Source: Leptidea sinapis (lineage: Eukaryota > Arthropoda > Insecta > Lepidoptera > Pieridae). From it: a stretch of DNA of 64,000 nucleotides. The DNA lies in the NCBI RefSeq assembly GCF_905404315.1, contig NC_066296.1, positions 2,728,001-2,792,000 on the forward strand, written 5' to 3'. The position numbers were made by a program, and so were the translations under genes. The notes beneath the pieces are model-generated. The model did not search any database. It was not told the DNA's origin and saw only the letters and a list, made by a program, of their open reading frames with translations. Positions within the stretch are counted from its first letter, which is position 1; each line of letters begins with the position of its first letter. Positions 38,001 to 53,000 of the stretch are shown here, in pieces.

Positions 38001-41000
38001 ACAAATAACGCTCCCATCTAACAACCAACACACCCATCTAACAACCCACACACCCATCTAACAACTCGCACACCCATCTAACAACTCACACACCCATCTA
38101 ACAACTCGCACACCCATCTAACAACTCGCACACCGATGTAACAACCCACACACCCCTCTAACAACCCGCACACCCCTAACAACCCACGCAGCTATTTCCC
38201 GCACACACCGCATGCATTACACGCAAAAGTGTGCGAGTTAAGGTCAGACGGTGTCATCTCAATCACACAGAAGTTATTGTGTTCAATATATAATTACAAT
38301 TAAGTAATGGGCATTATTGTGGTTATAAAACTAGCCTCCTTATTATTTGAGAAAAGCTATATTATGTACCTAAAGCTCAAATAATAGTACCGGAGAAGTA
38401 TAAAAGGAAGACTACTTACAAAGATAAGAAAAGCTCATAAGACAGAGAGTGGACTTTAAGAAAATTCGTTGTTGGTATTCATGAATGGTATCGGAAAGGA
38501 AAAAAGAAGGACTATCTTAAAAAGAAACTTGTAGAAACCAAGTGTGCCAAATCATTTCTTGTACCGTAAAAAGTTGTCTTAAAGTTTAGTAAGTTTAGTC
38601 CCTATATAGTCCTTTTGTCTATTTATTTATTTATTTGGGCAACCCACAAATTATACTCTTTACGGATAATATGGATAAGAGTTAATTCACTTATAAGCTA
38701 CCACAGCATTCATAATTCTTACTAATTTTTTAAGACAGTAATTTTAAAAAATTTATAACTAAAATCTGTCTTGATGTATTAAAAGGCATAAAAGGCATTT
38801 ATTTTCTCAAAATTGATTCCTTTATAATTCTTTTTGATGTCATTTATAATATACTAGATACTACTACCGCTTCGGAAACAAATGGCGCTCTGAGAGAGAG
38901 GAAGCAGCGCAAGAATCTCTCCCAGCATTCTTTTTTTGCGCTCTTTTTAAAAATATATATACAATATTGTACTGTCATTGCTATTGCTATAAAATAATCA
39001 TAATCTAGTCCCAGGCTGTCCGATTAGACATTCAGCTGTGGAATAATAGGATTTACGACAAAGACATTTTTTAATAAAACATTTAAATTTATTTATAGAT
39101 TATGCCTGAACAGTGACTGGGACTTTATTATAATAGTGTATACATTTACCCAAAAAGCTATCATTTAATAAGTTAAGTTATTACGTAATAAGCTAACCCA
39201 GCAACATCTTATAGCATATCAGTATTGTAGTACATAATATATCGAAACATCTATTTAACCCCTGTAGAGTCCACACGATAAAACATACAAGGCAAATTTG
39301 ATAAGACATAGATAAACTTTACGTTAATAGAATGGGTTCAAAAACGTGCCCGGAGCAAATGGGAACAGATTATAACAATGTCAATGTTGCTCACAATATT
39401 ATGTGAGACTTGTAATCTAGACCTAGACATATTTATAACAAGCAATAAATATAAGTATCAATCTCTCTATCTGACACAAGGCATCGTACTTGGAGCGCAA
39501 GGCCCTGAGTAATTGTACCTATAATCTATAATACACGCATGAACTTCTATATTCAAATTCAAAATAGGATTCAAAATCACTTATTGAATGCCAAGAAGTA
39601 CCACCCATTCAAAATGACCTGAGACCTGAAAAGAACGGGCGCAAGAAACTCAACGGGCTTTTTTTTATATGTGTATAACTTTTTAATACTTTTTTATTAA
39701 AAGTCCCAAACCTATTATATTGATATGAACCTACCTACACAAAAAACAACGAAATTTAAGGTTCATTTGATGATTTGACATTTGACTTACCTATATAAAA
39801 ATATTAATTAACGATTAATTAATGGACAGATATCAGTAATATTATTAAAATTTTAATTATTATGAGCTAATAACTCAAAAGTGCTAGCCCTGCCTGCTCC
39901 GCTAGCATTCACATAGTGATCGCGGGCAATCGTCCTTTTCCCACTAGCACCTATTTATTACCAAGGCTTGGCACTGAGCCAATGGCCTTGAGGAAACGAG
40001 CGGAGCTAGGTTACCAATACCCGGGCCAAGATGGCCATTGTTTTATTTCGTAGAGTCAGAAGTATTTTTGATTTATTACAAACATAATTTTATAAAACTA
40101 ACAAAACTATGTCATGTTGAATAGTATTGGTAAACAGTTGATTAATTTTCCTACTATTTTTGCCAAAATTGAAGGATTTACAACAGCTAACAGTTAGATG
40201 CATACCTGTAAAAGTTTTGGGGTATTTTCGTCACATTTTCGCGCTGTCTATTAGACATGAAAAAATAAAGAAAAAATGGATTACTTCAAACAGTCAGTTG
40301 ACCTATTTTGAACAATGCACGCACACTAACACTAAGTGACATACAAATCGCGAGTGTAAAACGTAGCTTGTCACGCACACTAAAGTAATAAACTAGGCCT
40401 GTTTTCATTGGTTATCTACAAGCAAGAGGCTCAATCTAGATGTATCTAAGCAAATGTTTAGTAAGAGAATAATAATTTAATAGAAATATGACATAACTCA
40501 CAAATGGCAAAATACCAGAGTCACATCCAAAATGATTATTTTAAAAAAGGACCAAAAATAGCGCTGTACATTGCTTTAATATGTATTTATTCAAATTTTA
40601 CATAATAATGTATAATTATTTCTATTGAATTTAATTTTCATTATCTTGGGCGCATACTGAAATTAATTTAACTATCTCATATTTTATTACATAAATAATA
40701 TAAGCTGTAGTAAAGAGAATTTAATGCAGAAAAACAAATATTATGGTTTAATATAAACAGAGAAGGCAATGACCGCAGAAGACGGTTATATTATGAATAT
40801 TATAGCAAACTCATATATCATGTCAGACAATATAATTATCACTACTATAAAACAAAATCCTCCGCCGCGTCTGTCTGTCTGTTTGTTCGCCATAAACTCA
40901 AAAACTACTGTACCGATTTTCATATTGTTTTCACCAATGGATAGCGTGTTTCTCGAGGAAGGTTTTAGTATATAACTTGTTAAGTTTTCGTTTGCATATT

Positions 41001-44000
41001 TGTATACATTTACGAAATTTCTTGGAGGTGTCGTAAAAAATAATTAGATTTTGAGCTTTCTACGAAAACGCTTTCTGAGCCCTTTGAGACATAAAAAAAT
41101 AATGTATGATGGACTTGAGTGTCTTATATTATTACAGAAAAGTTCGCGATGACATATGTCTATCTCTTTAGATAACACACTATATATATTTTAAGACTTT
41201 AAAAGCATTTATAAAGCTGTAACATAAAAGCTGTTTACACAAATATATACGATATTAATTCATTATCATTTTATTACTTCATTATACTATCATTACGATA
41301 TCATTGAGAAATACGTTTTTGTTTCATTCTGAATTATTAACTTTGACTACGAATTGCCGATGGCTTCCGACTACATTATTCCCGAATACGAAATAGTTTC
41401 TTAAAGATGCGGACTGTAAAGTTGTGCGCATACAAACCACGTTTCATGTTATACTTTTCTTTGTATATTTTATTATGATTTTCTTTTTGCCTCCAGCTCT
41501 CGCATGGATTATAATACCAGGAAAATGGTCATGGTCCCTGTTTGGTTTTCCCATCGTGCCCTGGCGAGTGTTCATCTGGTCATGGTGTGTTCCTGGTATC
41601 ATAGCTGCTTGTATTCTGGCCTGGCTACCAGAAAGCGCCAGGTATCTTCTGTCAGCCAAGGGACCAGATAAAGCCCTGCCTGTCCTCGCGAGGATGTATG
41701 CTTGTAATAAGGGAATGGGTGTCGATAACTATCCAGTGAGTATATTCACTTTTGCAAACATATTTTTGACTTACTTATATTATATAATACGTTTGCCATA
41801 CTAAACTAATTCTGCATTACAAAATAAATTGGCATAAACCTTATACCTCATAATAAACCAAGAAAATGTAAAATAAGACACATAGACATTTTACTTATGA
41901 TTGGTTTGTTCGGACGTAAACCGTTTCCCGGGTTTTTTTTTGGAAAACTACTTGACATTCGGAATACTTCAGAAAAAACAATGTATTGACAGTGTAGTCA
42001 GCGATAAAGTCAATGTTTTGCATATTCTTGGCTAATTCTCAGATTTTTTTTCTCAGATTTGTGAGGCCGTAAAACTCGAATTCTCGTTTTAACAAATCCT
42101 TGTTAAGAACTTCAAATGCGCTTGTACACTTTTCTGTGTGTATGTATATACGTATTTAAGAGGGTTAAGGATTCTATTTCTATTAGGTTATAGCATAATT
42201 AAGATGAATTCTCTTAGTGAAAGTTAAGTTAAGAGAATGATACAATCCTAGGATTAGATGTGGCGCTATAGTATTTTTTTTTGGTGGACAAACGAGCGTA
42301 CGAACCATTTGATGTTAAGTGATCACCGTCGCCCACACTCTCCTGCAAAACCAGAGGAATCATAGGAGAGTTGACAGTAATTTTTTTGAAGGAATCATAT
42401 CATGTCGTCTAGGAAACTTCGCACTGGGGCGTACGCTGGTGGAAGAAAGTTCCTTGGAAACCGTACCGCACATGTATCAAAAACCAGTCTGTATTTAATA
42501 CTACATGACAGAATTGAAAGCTTCATAAAGGTGAGGTTGATAATAAGAAACAAAACAATTTTTTCTTCATTCATAATAATTTATATTTTGCTATGACTGA
42601 TTGCGCTGCCTTAATCGATCAAACCGACCTTACACAAGCGGAACATAGCCAATTCTTCTTCTTAGTCGTTCCCTCACTCCTAAGGATCATGACTTACTTT
42701 CAATAATTGGTCACGAGCTGTCTCCATCGTGTTCCTACACCTGGTGAAAGGCGGTGAAAGGGATCTTTCGTTTTTCTTGTCTTTTTCACTTCTTCTCAGA
42801 TTTTCGGAGATTTGATCCTTCCACCGTTTAGATCTACGGCCTCCAGGTCGTTTTACCCTTTATTTTTCGCGACATCATCAAATGCGTAAGATTATTGGCT
42901 CCTCTGCGTACAACATGGCTAAACTATGGCATAATGCACTGTTAGTAAACCGTGTGCAGACGCTGAGCATTCTCTATCTTGAGCTGCTTTAAGATGCAGA
43001 TGTTTGTGCGACGGGCTGTTATTGATATTCGGAGCATGCGACGCCAACACCACATTTCAAGTGCGTTGACTCTCTGTCTATCTGCGACCTTGAAAGTTCA
43101 TGTCTCTGCGCCGCATCGAGCGATGGGTACAAGTTTGCCAACGATACCTAACTCAGTTGAGTCATTGGAGTTTTTGTTATGCCGATTTGTCTATGTATTT
43201 CTAGCATTGAAATTGTTCCACGGTTTCATATTCTTGAAATAGGCCCGTACAATGAATGGGCAACCGATCAAACACCATGAGTTTGGTCTTCGCTTTACAA
43301 ATGGCGAGTCACGTGTCTTGACAAACGATCTCCAGACGTTTCAGCAATTCTGCTATTCCCGTCTTAGATGATGTAAAAAGAGTGGTTTCAACTACCCCAG
43401 TTCTCAAACGATCGATGCATGACATAATCGCCATATTTGTTCAATAATATAGGACCGATAATACATCTCTGGCGAGCGCCTTTATGGAATTTAAACAGCT
43501 TGATGTTGCATCCCTTACTGTAACGGTGACATATTCCGATTCGTACAGGTTGCGAATCAGCATGACAAGATGAGTGGGGATACCTGTTTTGCCAAAAACC
43601 TCCCATAGTTTGTCCCATTTAACACAGTCGAAAGCTTTTTGGTAATCCACAAAATATATGAAAGTTGAGTTGTTGTATTCATAGCATTTCTCCAGTATGA
43701 GCCGAAGATTTAATATTTGGTCTCTAAGTTCCTCTTCCCTTGTCAAACCGTTTATACATCAACATAGCTAATAAATACGTATAAAATTAGCGTGAGAACC
43801 TAATGAAGATTTCACTTCAAAATTATAACTTTTAAACTATAATGGCTTTAGATAGGTACTCATATCAACGTATCAATAATCAATGGTAATATCGACGATA
43901 GTAAAGTTTGACAGTTAGTTGTTAGAGGGTAGATCTATATTATAACTACAAATAACTGCCATTCTTTGAACGTGATCACAACGTCTGACACATGATTGAA

Positions 44001-47000
44001 ATATCAGGAAAGTCCAATATCTTTTTAATAGTGGTACGTATTAAAATATATTTCTCGACAATTTGTTATTTTTTAAAGTGATAACCCTCACTTCTGGTAT
44101 TAATTACACAAATAAAATTTTAAAACAAAATTTATGAACGATGCGGGCCTTGAACCCGCGACCTGTCGCGTTCCATGCGAGCGCTCTTAACAAATTATTA
44201 ATTCAATTTATGCAAATACTGGGCTTGAGCAGGTTATCAAGTAGAGTAGATCCTGTAGATGAAACAACAACCTGAGAGTTGACCAAGACACATAAGATTT
44301 ATCAACGATACGTTACTGGAATGGTCGGCCTAGTTGGAAGAGCGCTCGCCCGAAACGAGAGAGGTCACGGGTTCGAACCACGTACCACATCGTTCATAAA
44401 TTTTGTTTTCAAGTTTTATTTATGTGTATATTTCTCGATTAACTTTGTATTATATTATTTCAGGTTGAGCGAATTATAACAAGCAGTACGGAAGCGAAAC
44501 AGAGCAGCGGTTTTGTTGGCGCGGTCAAAAACCTTACGCTTATGTTTCAAGCGCCACTACTGCGCTGTGTTCTTATATCAAACACATCGATGTTTGCTGT
44601 TTTCATGTTGTAAGTATAAATAACTAACCTATTCCTTATGCTGGAGAAAGTACAAGAAGCATTTTTGCGTATAAGCGGATTTTCGAGATGTGGACGCATT
44701 GAAAATGCTCCGCATAATTTGTACGGCGAAAGTGTCTTACGCAGAGGTCCTTGTCTGAATGCAAAATAATATCGAGTTAGTGAGAACCATCAAACAGCGT
44801 AAGATCTCGTACAACGGTCATATACTGTGCAACGATAGGTACCGCCTGCTGCAATCTATTTTAATGGGGAAAAGAGGTGCTGGAAGAAGAAAGAAATCTT
44901 GGCTCAGAAATATAAGGGAGTGAACTGGCATCAAGACAGTCCAAGAACTATTTCGCTTAGCCATGGACAAGGAAAAGTTTAAAAAGCTGACTGCTGATCT
45001 CCAGTAATGCAAAGGCACGTGAAGAAGATATAAGCGGAATCTGGGTTACTACCCGTACCTGTACCCGACGGCGTATCTCATCGGTTGCCTCGGATACCTA
45101 CAACACGTGTCGCACGGTAGCACGCACTGCGGCGCCCGTGGCGTGAGTCTTGAAATTGTTAAATCGGCACGTAGAAGCCCGCCCTGATTGTGATCATCAT
45201 CATCATTCATCAGCCGGAAGACGTCCACTGCTAGATAAAGGTCTCCCCCAAAGATCGCCACGACGATCGGTCCTGTGCTGTCCACATCCAACGTATTACG
45301 GCGATCTTGATCAGATCGTCGGTCCATCTTGTGGGGGTCCTACCAACTCTGCGTCTTCCAGTACGTGGTGGCCATTCGAGGACTTTACTGCCCCAACGAC
45401 CACCTGTCCGTCGAGCTACGTGCTCTGCCCATTGCCATTTCATTTTCCCAACCATTGGGCTATGTCAGACTTTGGACTATGACTTTGGTTTTTCTTCCGA
45501 GTTCGGATGTCCTCATCTCTGATTCAATCTCGTAGGGAACCTCTGAGTGACCATGAACTTTCTCATCAGGCCCATAGTTAGCGACCACGTCTGCGTTCCG
45601 TATGTCATCACTGGCGACACATTGGTTAAAAACCTTCGTCTTCAGACACTGTGGTATTTTTAATAACATGTCCGTGGCAGCTTTTTAAACGGTAGGGTCT
45701 TAGTTCTTTTAGGCCAGGTGTTCAAAAAAATCCACAGTTATGTTCTGCATAAATTTCTTCAAAACTGTACTGTGGTGAAACGTCACAAACCCAGATGGTG
45801 AGGAAAATATCCAGCTCTTTGCCGTGCGAATATGATAAATGGAGAAGAAGACAATGAAGCGAGTACTCTACATAACGCGTTTTTGACTTGGATTAGTTAA
45901 ATTTCTTTACACAGAGACGAATACGCGTAATCGCGGTGATGAATTGGACACGCATTCACATTTACGAAATAATACTAAAACCCATATCGTATCTTTAATA
46001 GAATTAATATAAAGAAATGACGACCAGAAGCAGTTTTACATTGAATAATTATAATTATGCGGCGATACTACAAAATTGTTAATAAACAAGTCGAGCGACA
46101 ATAAAAGAATTCGCGGACCCGAGATAGCTGAGTTATTCGACCGGTTCGTATACAATGAACGATAACTTAAGGAAAGCAGCCAGATACCTCTCGCATCGAG
46201 GAGTAATAAATAATTAAATACTTTTTAAATTTTGTAAAATCAATATTTAATATTTCAATTTCATTCTTTTTCAAGCTCTAATCTATCTCAGTACCAAATT
46301 TTATCAGCATCGGTTCTGTTGGTTTAGGAGTGAAAGCGAAACAAATATATTTACATTCACATTATCACATTAGTAGGGATATATAGTTACTAATATTTAA
46401 TTAATAGAAATGAGCGACAGAGCCGATTTTTAACCGACTTCAATAACAGGAGGAGGTTCTCAATTCGTCGGTATTTTGTTTTATGTTTGTTACCTCAAAA
46501 CTTTCGACTGGGTGAACCGATTTTGATAATTTTTTATTTGAAAGCTGGCGCTTCCCGTGTGGTCCCATTGTAATTTGGTCTACATTTGACAAAGGCATCC
46601 ATGAGGAAACCACAAAAGTCTTAAATTTGCTATACATACGTATAGCAAAGTGTATGATAAATTTACGAATAACTCAATATCGTACCAACCGATTTCGATG
46701 ATTCTCTTTTTATCGGAAAGGATATACTTCAAAGTACTTTGGTGAGAGTTTGGTTAGGTTCTGATTACGGAATCCATGACAAAGTAACGGAACTCTTCAA
46801 TTCTTAGTCAACTCTCAATCTACACATATTTAGATAAATTGTTAGTTAGTGTACTTCAAATTCATTAAAAATCAAAACATAAAAAATATTTTACCAAAAA
46901 AACAACCGACTTCAAAAACACTATTCCAAAACAATAGATATAATATGCACTAAAAATTTCAAAACAGTAAGCTGTATATTTCGCAGAAAACCATTTTGAA

Positions 47001-50000
47001 ATTTAACGTACGACGAAATGGACCATTTCGTTGCAGTCTTTTTTCTGGACTAGATTCTTATTTCGGTGTAACATTTTAAACATTACACATCAGGAAATAA
47101 ACACACACAAAGGATGCAGAAAAATAAGTATACGAAGTAATAATTTTGTGTATGTACGCAATTGATAGGACTTAAAGAAAGAAAAGACATGAGAAATTTT
47201 GTAAATAACCTCTGCCTATTCAGCAGAAAATGGCATATAAATAGCTAAATTTAAAAAAAAAGTATGTATCTCACTTGATTATAATATATTACAGGTCCAG
47301 TGGGTTATACATGTGGGTCCCGGATATTCTGAACAGCGTAATGAGTGACACAAGTGCGGAGGATATTACCATATGTCAGATCATCCACAACAAGTTCCAA
47401 GCAGCCATGAATGAAACGGTGAGGTTTTCCAATGAGAAATAAAAAAAAGATCACATCAAGTCGGCGCTTTTAGCGTTATGACATGATTAGGCCTCCGAAA
47501 TTTGGCATATCCATGCGGTTAGGGTTTGCATTTTGCAGATCAGGTGCCGGTAATGAGGTGAGTGGTCTCCCGATGAGGAAGTGCCCAGGGGTGAGCGGAG
47601 CTAGGTCTATGAGGACATAGGGCTAAGTATTGATTAAATTTGTACAAATAGAGTTGTTTGCTCCACAAAGATTAAATGTCATGATGATGTCTAGTATTAC
47701 TTGAGTCATGCTGTAAGTTTCTAGATTATCCAGTTTAATGTTGTTGATGTTTTTGTTGTTTCTTTGAAATGATTGCATGAAGCAGTTGTTCCAATCCTCC
47801 TGAGGGACATATAGATTGGAAAGCATTCACTTGCTCTTCAGGGCTTGTAAATCATATACCTCTTATAGCTTGAATAGCTTATCTTTAATTTTTTTAATTT
47901 AAAATTAATTAAGATGATGGTCCGGGGACTGTACCTGTATTAGACTCATTAGTTCCATATTTGAGGCCTTCAAAAACTCATCCGATACCTTATCAGAATA
48001 TGAGGACGACTGATTGTGATGAAGAAGGGCAACATTGCACCGAAAACGATTTCGCAAACATTTTAAATAACTCTGTGCATGCTCATCCAATCTGCATCCT
48101 TTCTTTTGCAAGCTTTTTTATACTGTTCTGTCCCGTCTTCCGAAACAAAAACAACCATTTTGTTAAGAGTGCTACCACTTTTCTTAACCATTGCAGGCAA
48201 ATCTTCAAAATGATTTCTTTCAGGTTTAAAGGAATGCATCTCGGTGTCTCTACCGGTGACTATATTATGTACCAGCTGATGCCCGCTGATTCATCCGCGT
48301 AGATTTAGGGTTTTTTTTTAAATAATAAGCAATTTTGGAACTAAAGATTATATCATTTCCTATTCCAGTTCCTGTTCACGTTTTCGCTCCCGTTCCGAAC
48401 ATATTATATGAATCTTGAAAATAATGCTATGGCAAACTAAACCTACTATTAGAATAGCTCATCGACATGAAGTTTTTCATAAATCACGCGAGAACCATGA
48501 ATTTTTCCGGAATAAAATAAAATAATGTCTTTTCGCAAGCTCTAGTGTATCGCTGTACCAAATTTCATCAAAATCGGTTCAGTAGCTCCGGCGTAAAAGC
48601 GTAACAAACAAACTTACATTCACATTTATAATATTAGTAGGGATTATACAGCCAATGACCGTCCTCCCTCATTTTTTATCATTTTAAGGCTGTTTCTGGT
48701 GATCCGTTAATTCATGCGGTATCCATTGATTGCAAATCTTCCAAACTATCTGGTGTACATGCAAATGTTTTGTATTTGGCTCATACCAGTTTCAAGTATC
48801 AATATTAGTTCATTGAAAGTATGTTGCCGGGCGATCTATACGAAATCATCCCAGACATGATTTGCACGATTTCACTGAAGCAAACAAAATTCTATGAAAT
48901 AGAGCTTGAAATGCGGATTAAAGTTTCTGGCAACATTTTTATATATATTCTTTTGGAATCGGTGGTAGTTTTTGACTTTCAATAAGTGATATTATTAAGC
49001 AATAAGGGCAAATATTTTATCTATAAAGGTTCTGTTGCTGCTACACAATTTTTAAAATAATGCCGCAAAAATGTAAATGTTAAATCCACTATCATTTTAA
49101 CTAAAATTCACTACTCTCGGAGTGTTCTATTTTCAAATACAGTAAATTTCTTATAAATGACCAGCCACAGTAAATCTCAAGTATATTGTGGCGGCGTAGT
49201 GGGGCATATCGTTCCCTTCCCTAAAGTATTACATGGGGGCGATGGCTGGTCCACGCGTCATGCTCGTGAACGGGCGCTGTTCGGGGTGATCCTGTACACA
49301 AAGATGATTAAAGTTTTAATACATCTTTGAATTTCATTTCATATTTTGTTGATATAATGCTCACATTCATTGGTATATCTTGAATAAAGGTTTTTATTAT
49401 TTATTTTACTTTGAATTTGTCTCAACTTACAAGTAAATGTATTTTGTTGTGTCTAAATAATTATTTTTGAAGTAATTCTTTAGTCTATACAAATAATGAC
49501 TAAGACGAGGCTGTAAATAATAATTAAAGAGGCAAAAAGTTTTTTGCCCTTAATATCGTCAGCCCAACTTTGCCTAAAGTGTCATTCAAAACTCAAATTT
49601 TTTACCAAATTGTTGTTTTGTTCGACGCACTAAAAAAACTGGTTTAGCCTAGGATAAACTAGTTTGCCCTAGAATCGGGTTTTTCCGGTAACATCCAGAT
49701 CTATTGCATGGTTTCCTCTTCAACACGTGTTCACTAAAAACTCTTTTGATGGTCTCAATCTCCGAAGTCCATCAAAGCTGTTTATTCCAATGGTTTCATT
49801 TCAGTTGGAAGAAGAGACTGGTCCGTGTCACAGCGAGGTGTCGGTGAAGGTGTTCCCTATATCGATGGGGATGGGTGTGGTATTTGCAGTTACATACATG
49901 GCGATAGGACTGTTAATCTCAAGGATTGGCAGGAAGACTCTGTACTGTAAGCTATTCTCATTTATACATAGAAATTAATTTCATTTATTATTTTTCACAG

Positions 50001-53000
50001 CATTGCTTCTGTAATCCATTGCAATGGGGACAAACAAAGATTTAAAATTTTCAAAGCCATTCCTGGAAGGAAGTCAGTGGCAGACAATTTCAACAATAAT
50101 TTATGTACAACTTTACGCTTTTATTATTCAAATCAAATCAAATCAAAACAGTTTATTGAAAGTAGGTATTTCAAAATACACTTATTCACGTCAAATAATT
50201 ACATTAATAATTTATACGTCATCATTTGAAAATACTAATAATCTTATATATAAAATTGTCACGTTCACGGTGTTTGTAGTTAAACTCCTTCGAAACGGCT
50301 TGATCGATTCTCACGAAAGTTTGAGTTCATATTGGGTAGGTCTGAGAATCGGACAACATTTATTTTTCATCCCTCTAAATGTTAAGGGTGGTCCATGCCA
50401 AATTTTTTTTTAAATTTTGAGTCAGCATTAAAAATACATACAACATCATATTTTCACCCATCTACGATCAACAGTTACTTTTGTATCGCGATTTTAATAT
50501 CGGCAATACAACGTTTGCTGGGTCAGCTAATATGAATATAAAATGTAATAAAATATAGCAACGTTATTCATTCCAAATTAAATTAAAATTTGTACAATAT
50601 CATTACTGTCAAACATATATCTTAAAAACTAATCAAGGGCACTTGAGAGCAATATAATTTTTAGGACCAAACATTCTTGTTATTAAGATTATCAACTACC
50701 TTATAATAAGCTTTCTCAATTAGTTTGCTTTAAACGTGAGATTTAAATCTGTTTAGCGTTAAGCAAGTTACGTCATCAGGAATTTTGTTAAAAAAGCCCC
50801 ATAAACGAGATATTCACTTTTGTTAATCTAAAACAAGGATTAACTAATTTTTGCTTTCTTCTGATATTTATACTATGTACATCACTTTTCTTTCAAATTT
50901 TTTAATATTTTATAAACGAACATAATATTTGAATAAATATATTGTGAGGCTACTGTGAATTATAAATATTAAAATTTACGACAAGAATTTTTCAATCGAA
51001 TTTACTCGTTTTGCATCTTAATAGCCTTAATTGCATATTTATGTGAAGTAAAATTATGTGTTATACCATTTTGAAAACCATATTCATTGGGCATTTTTTT
51101 GAAATAGTTGGCCACTAAGGTTTTCATAAAAAAATTCACGAAACACTCTCAAACTTTATCAAAATTATTTTAGTATCAAATTTCATACCAAAAAAAAATT
51201 AAGTTGATACTTTTGTTCCAAAAAAGTACAATAGGGACTCATACTATTTACTGTATTCCTAATAAGACTATCTGTGAGGAATAATTAAACACCAAAAACA
51301 CAACAAATTTCATTAATTTGCGGCCTGGTGACATGAAAGTACAGGAAAGTCAATTAAAAGTTTTTTTTTTAAACTTTATAATGTACACCAATTGGAATTT
51401 TTTTGGGTATATTTTTTTAAGCGCCTCATAGCTTTACTATTAGACGCTCCAGGATTATCCATTCTTTCTGGGATACCTGTATATATATATATATATTGTT
51501 GCGTAGCAACCCTTCGAAGTATATGACGAGAGTTGTCAAACTTCAAGACATTGTTAATTTCAACAGCTCCGTCAGCAATACTCGTAGCTCAGCGGAAAAG
51601 TGTTTACTTTAGACGCTGTAGACCCGGGTTCTATACACCTACCAGTGTATGGATTTAATTTGGGTTTTGTAAAGTTAAAGGAAATTTCTAGTAAGTTCAG
51701 GATCAAATCGAACAGAAAAAAAGGGATGGAAAATGTGTAAGCAGGATAAAAATGGTTAAAAGAATTTTCTAGTACAATTTAAATTTAAAGATGGAATGGG
51801 AGAATCATTTTGAAAATAGAACGGATCCGGGGGTATATAAGCCGTACTAAGCGTGGCCTACGGCTGTTCTAGTTCTGACTCGAAAGTGTAAAGAAGAAGA
51901 AGAAAAGAAGAAGTAGTGAAAAGTGGAAGTGTTCCAAAAGGAAAAAGATAGAAGAGACTTAGTGTTCGGTGCGGTGTGACGCGTTGAAGGTACCGCCGCC
52001 CACAAGAGGAACAGCGGCAGACCGGCGAAGTGCAAGTTCAGAAAAAGTGAACGCAAAAAAGACTCGTTCCTATAAGTGGAGTATTATTTCCAATCCCTGA
52101 CCCACTCCCGTGTCAATATTTATATATCATAATAACACTTGATTATTCGTCGGTGAATATGGCCCTTAGTGACTCAGGTAACGGTAAGGTATTGTCATTA
52201 TTAAAAACAATCGCGTCAACTTTATTTTTTATAATAAAAATAACTTTATATAGCTAGCTAGATAGCTTTGTACCTTTTTATGATATGTAGCATTTATTTT
52301 ACATTTTATTTCCCATGCAAATCCGATAATCCGGCAAAAGGGAAAAAATTTGGAGCCGGCTTATCGAGCGCCTACTGTTTATTCATATTGTCATATTTAG
52401 TATGTTAAGTTATACAAGTTTGTGAGGTGTTTTCGTTAACCTTTCCGTTCCGGGAAACTCTGATCGAACGGTATGTCTCAGATTGGCATGATTTTGACGC
52501 TCGCGCAACGTTCTGTCAATGTGTATTTATTTTACGTGTAGAAATAGATTGTTTATATATAATTAGGATGATTTGAGTAAATGTATCTGAAAGCTATTGA
52601 AACAAGCTATAAGACCATGCAAAATAAACAATCTTATAATCAAAATAAGGTTCAGAACTTGAGGAGAGAGTAGTGTGCCGTACGGCACTTTCGGTTTTAG
52701 TGTATCTGAAAAATCTTGTGCCCTGGGGCACTGATGGTTTGGGAAGGTCAAGATTATTATAAGATGCCTTTTTCGTTCATCTTCAGGTTCAATAATGTTC
52801 GTCTGCGGCCTGGCGACAATAAGTGCCGCTTTCGTGCCGCAGGCTGCCGGGGCGACAGCGCTGCTAATCCTCGCCCTGTGTTCTGGGTGTGCTGCTTCCA
52901 TACTAGCTGCCATTGCGGTCGACGTCTTCCCAACTTGCCTGAGGTATTCTTTTTTTAAGCTTTGGCACTTTTGTAATTTTTATATTGCATTGGTATATTC

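Noticed and set aside
36752..38190. CRISPR array
   Set aside because: Units are contiguous with no unique spacers, and the setting is a eukaryotic intron.
41444..41659. Minus-strand 71-codon frame over exon 5
   Set aside because: A shadow of the coding exon with no motif of its own.
45040..45190. GC-rich stretch with a long open reading (YYPYLYPTAYLIG...) as an extra exon
   Set aside because: It lies between two LINE tails, has no family match, and exons 6 and 7 already join in phase without it.
52563..52958. Antisense and alternative-frame ORFs over exon 9
   Set aside because: They are shadows of the GC-rich exon; only the frame continuing exons 8 and 10 makes an MFS protein.
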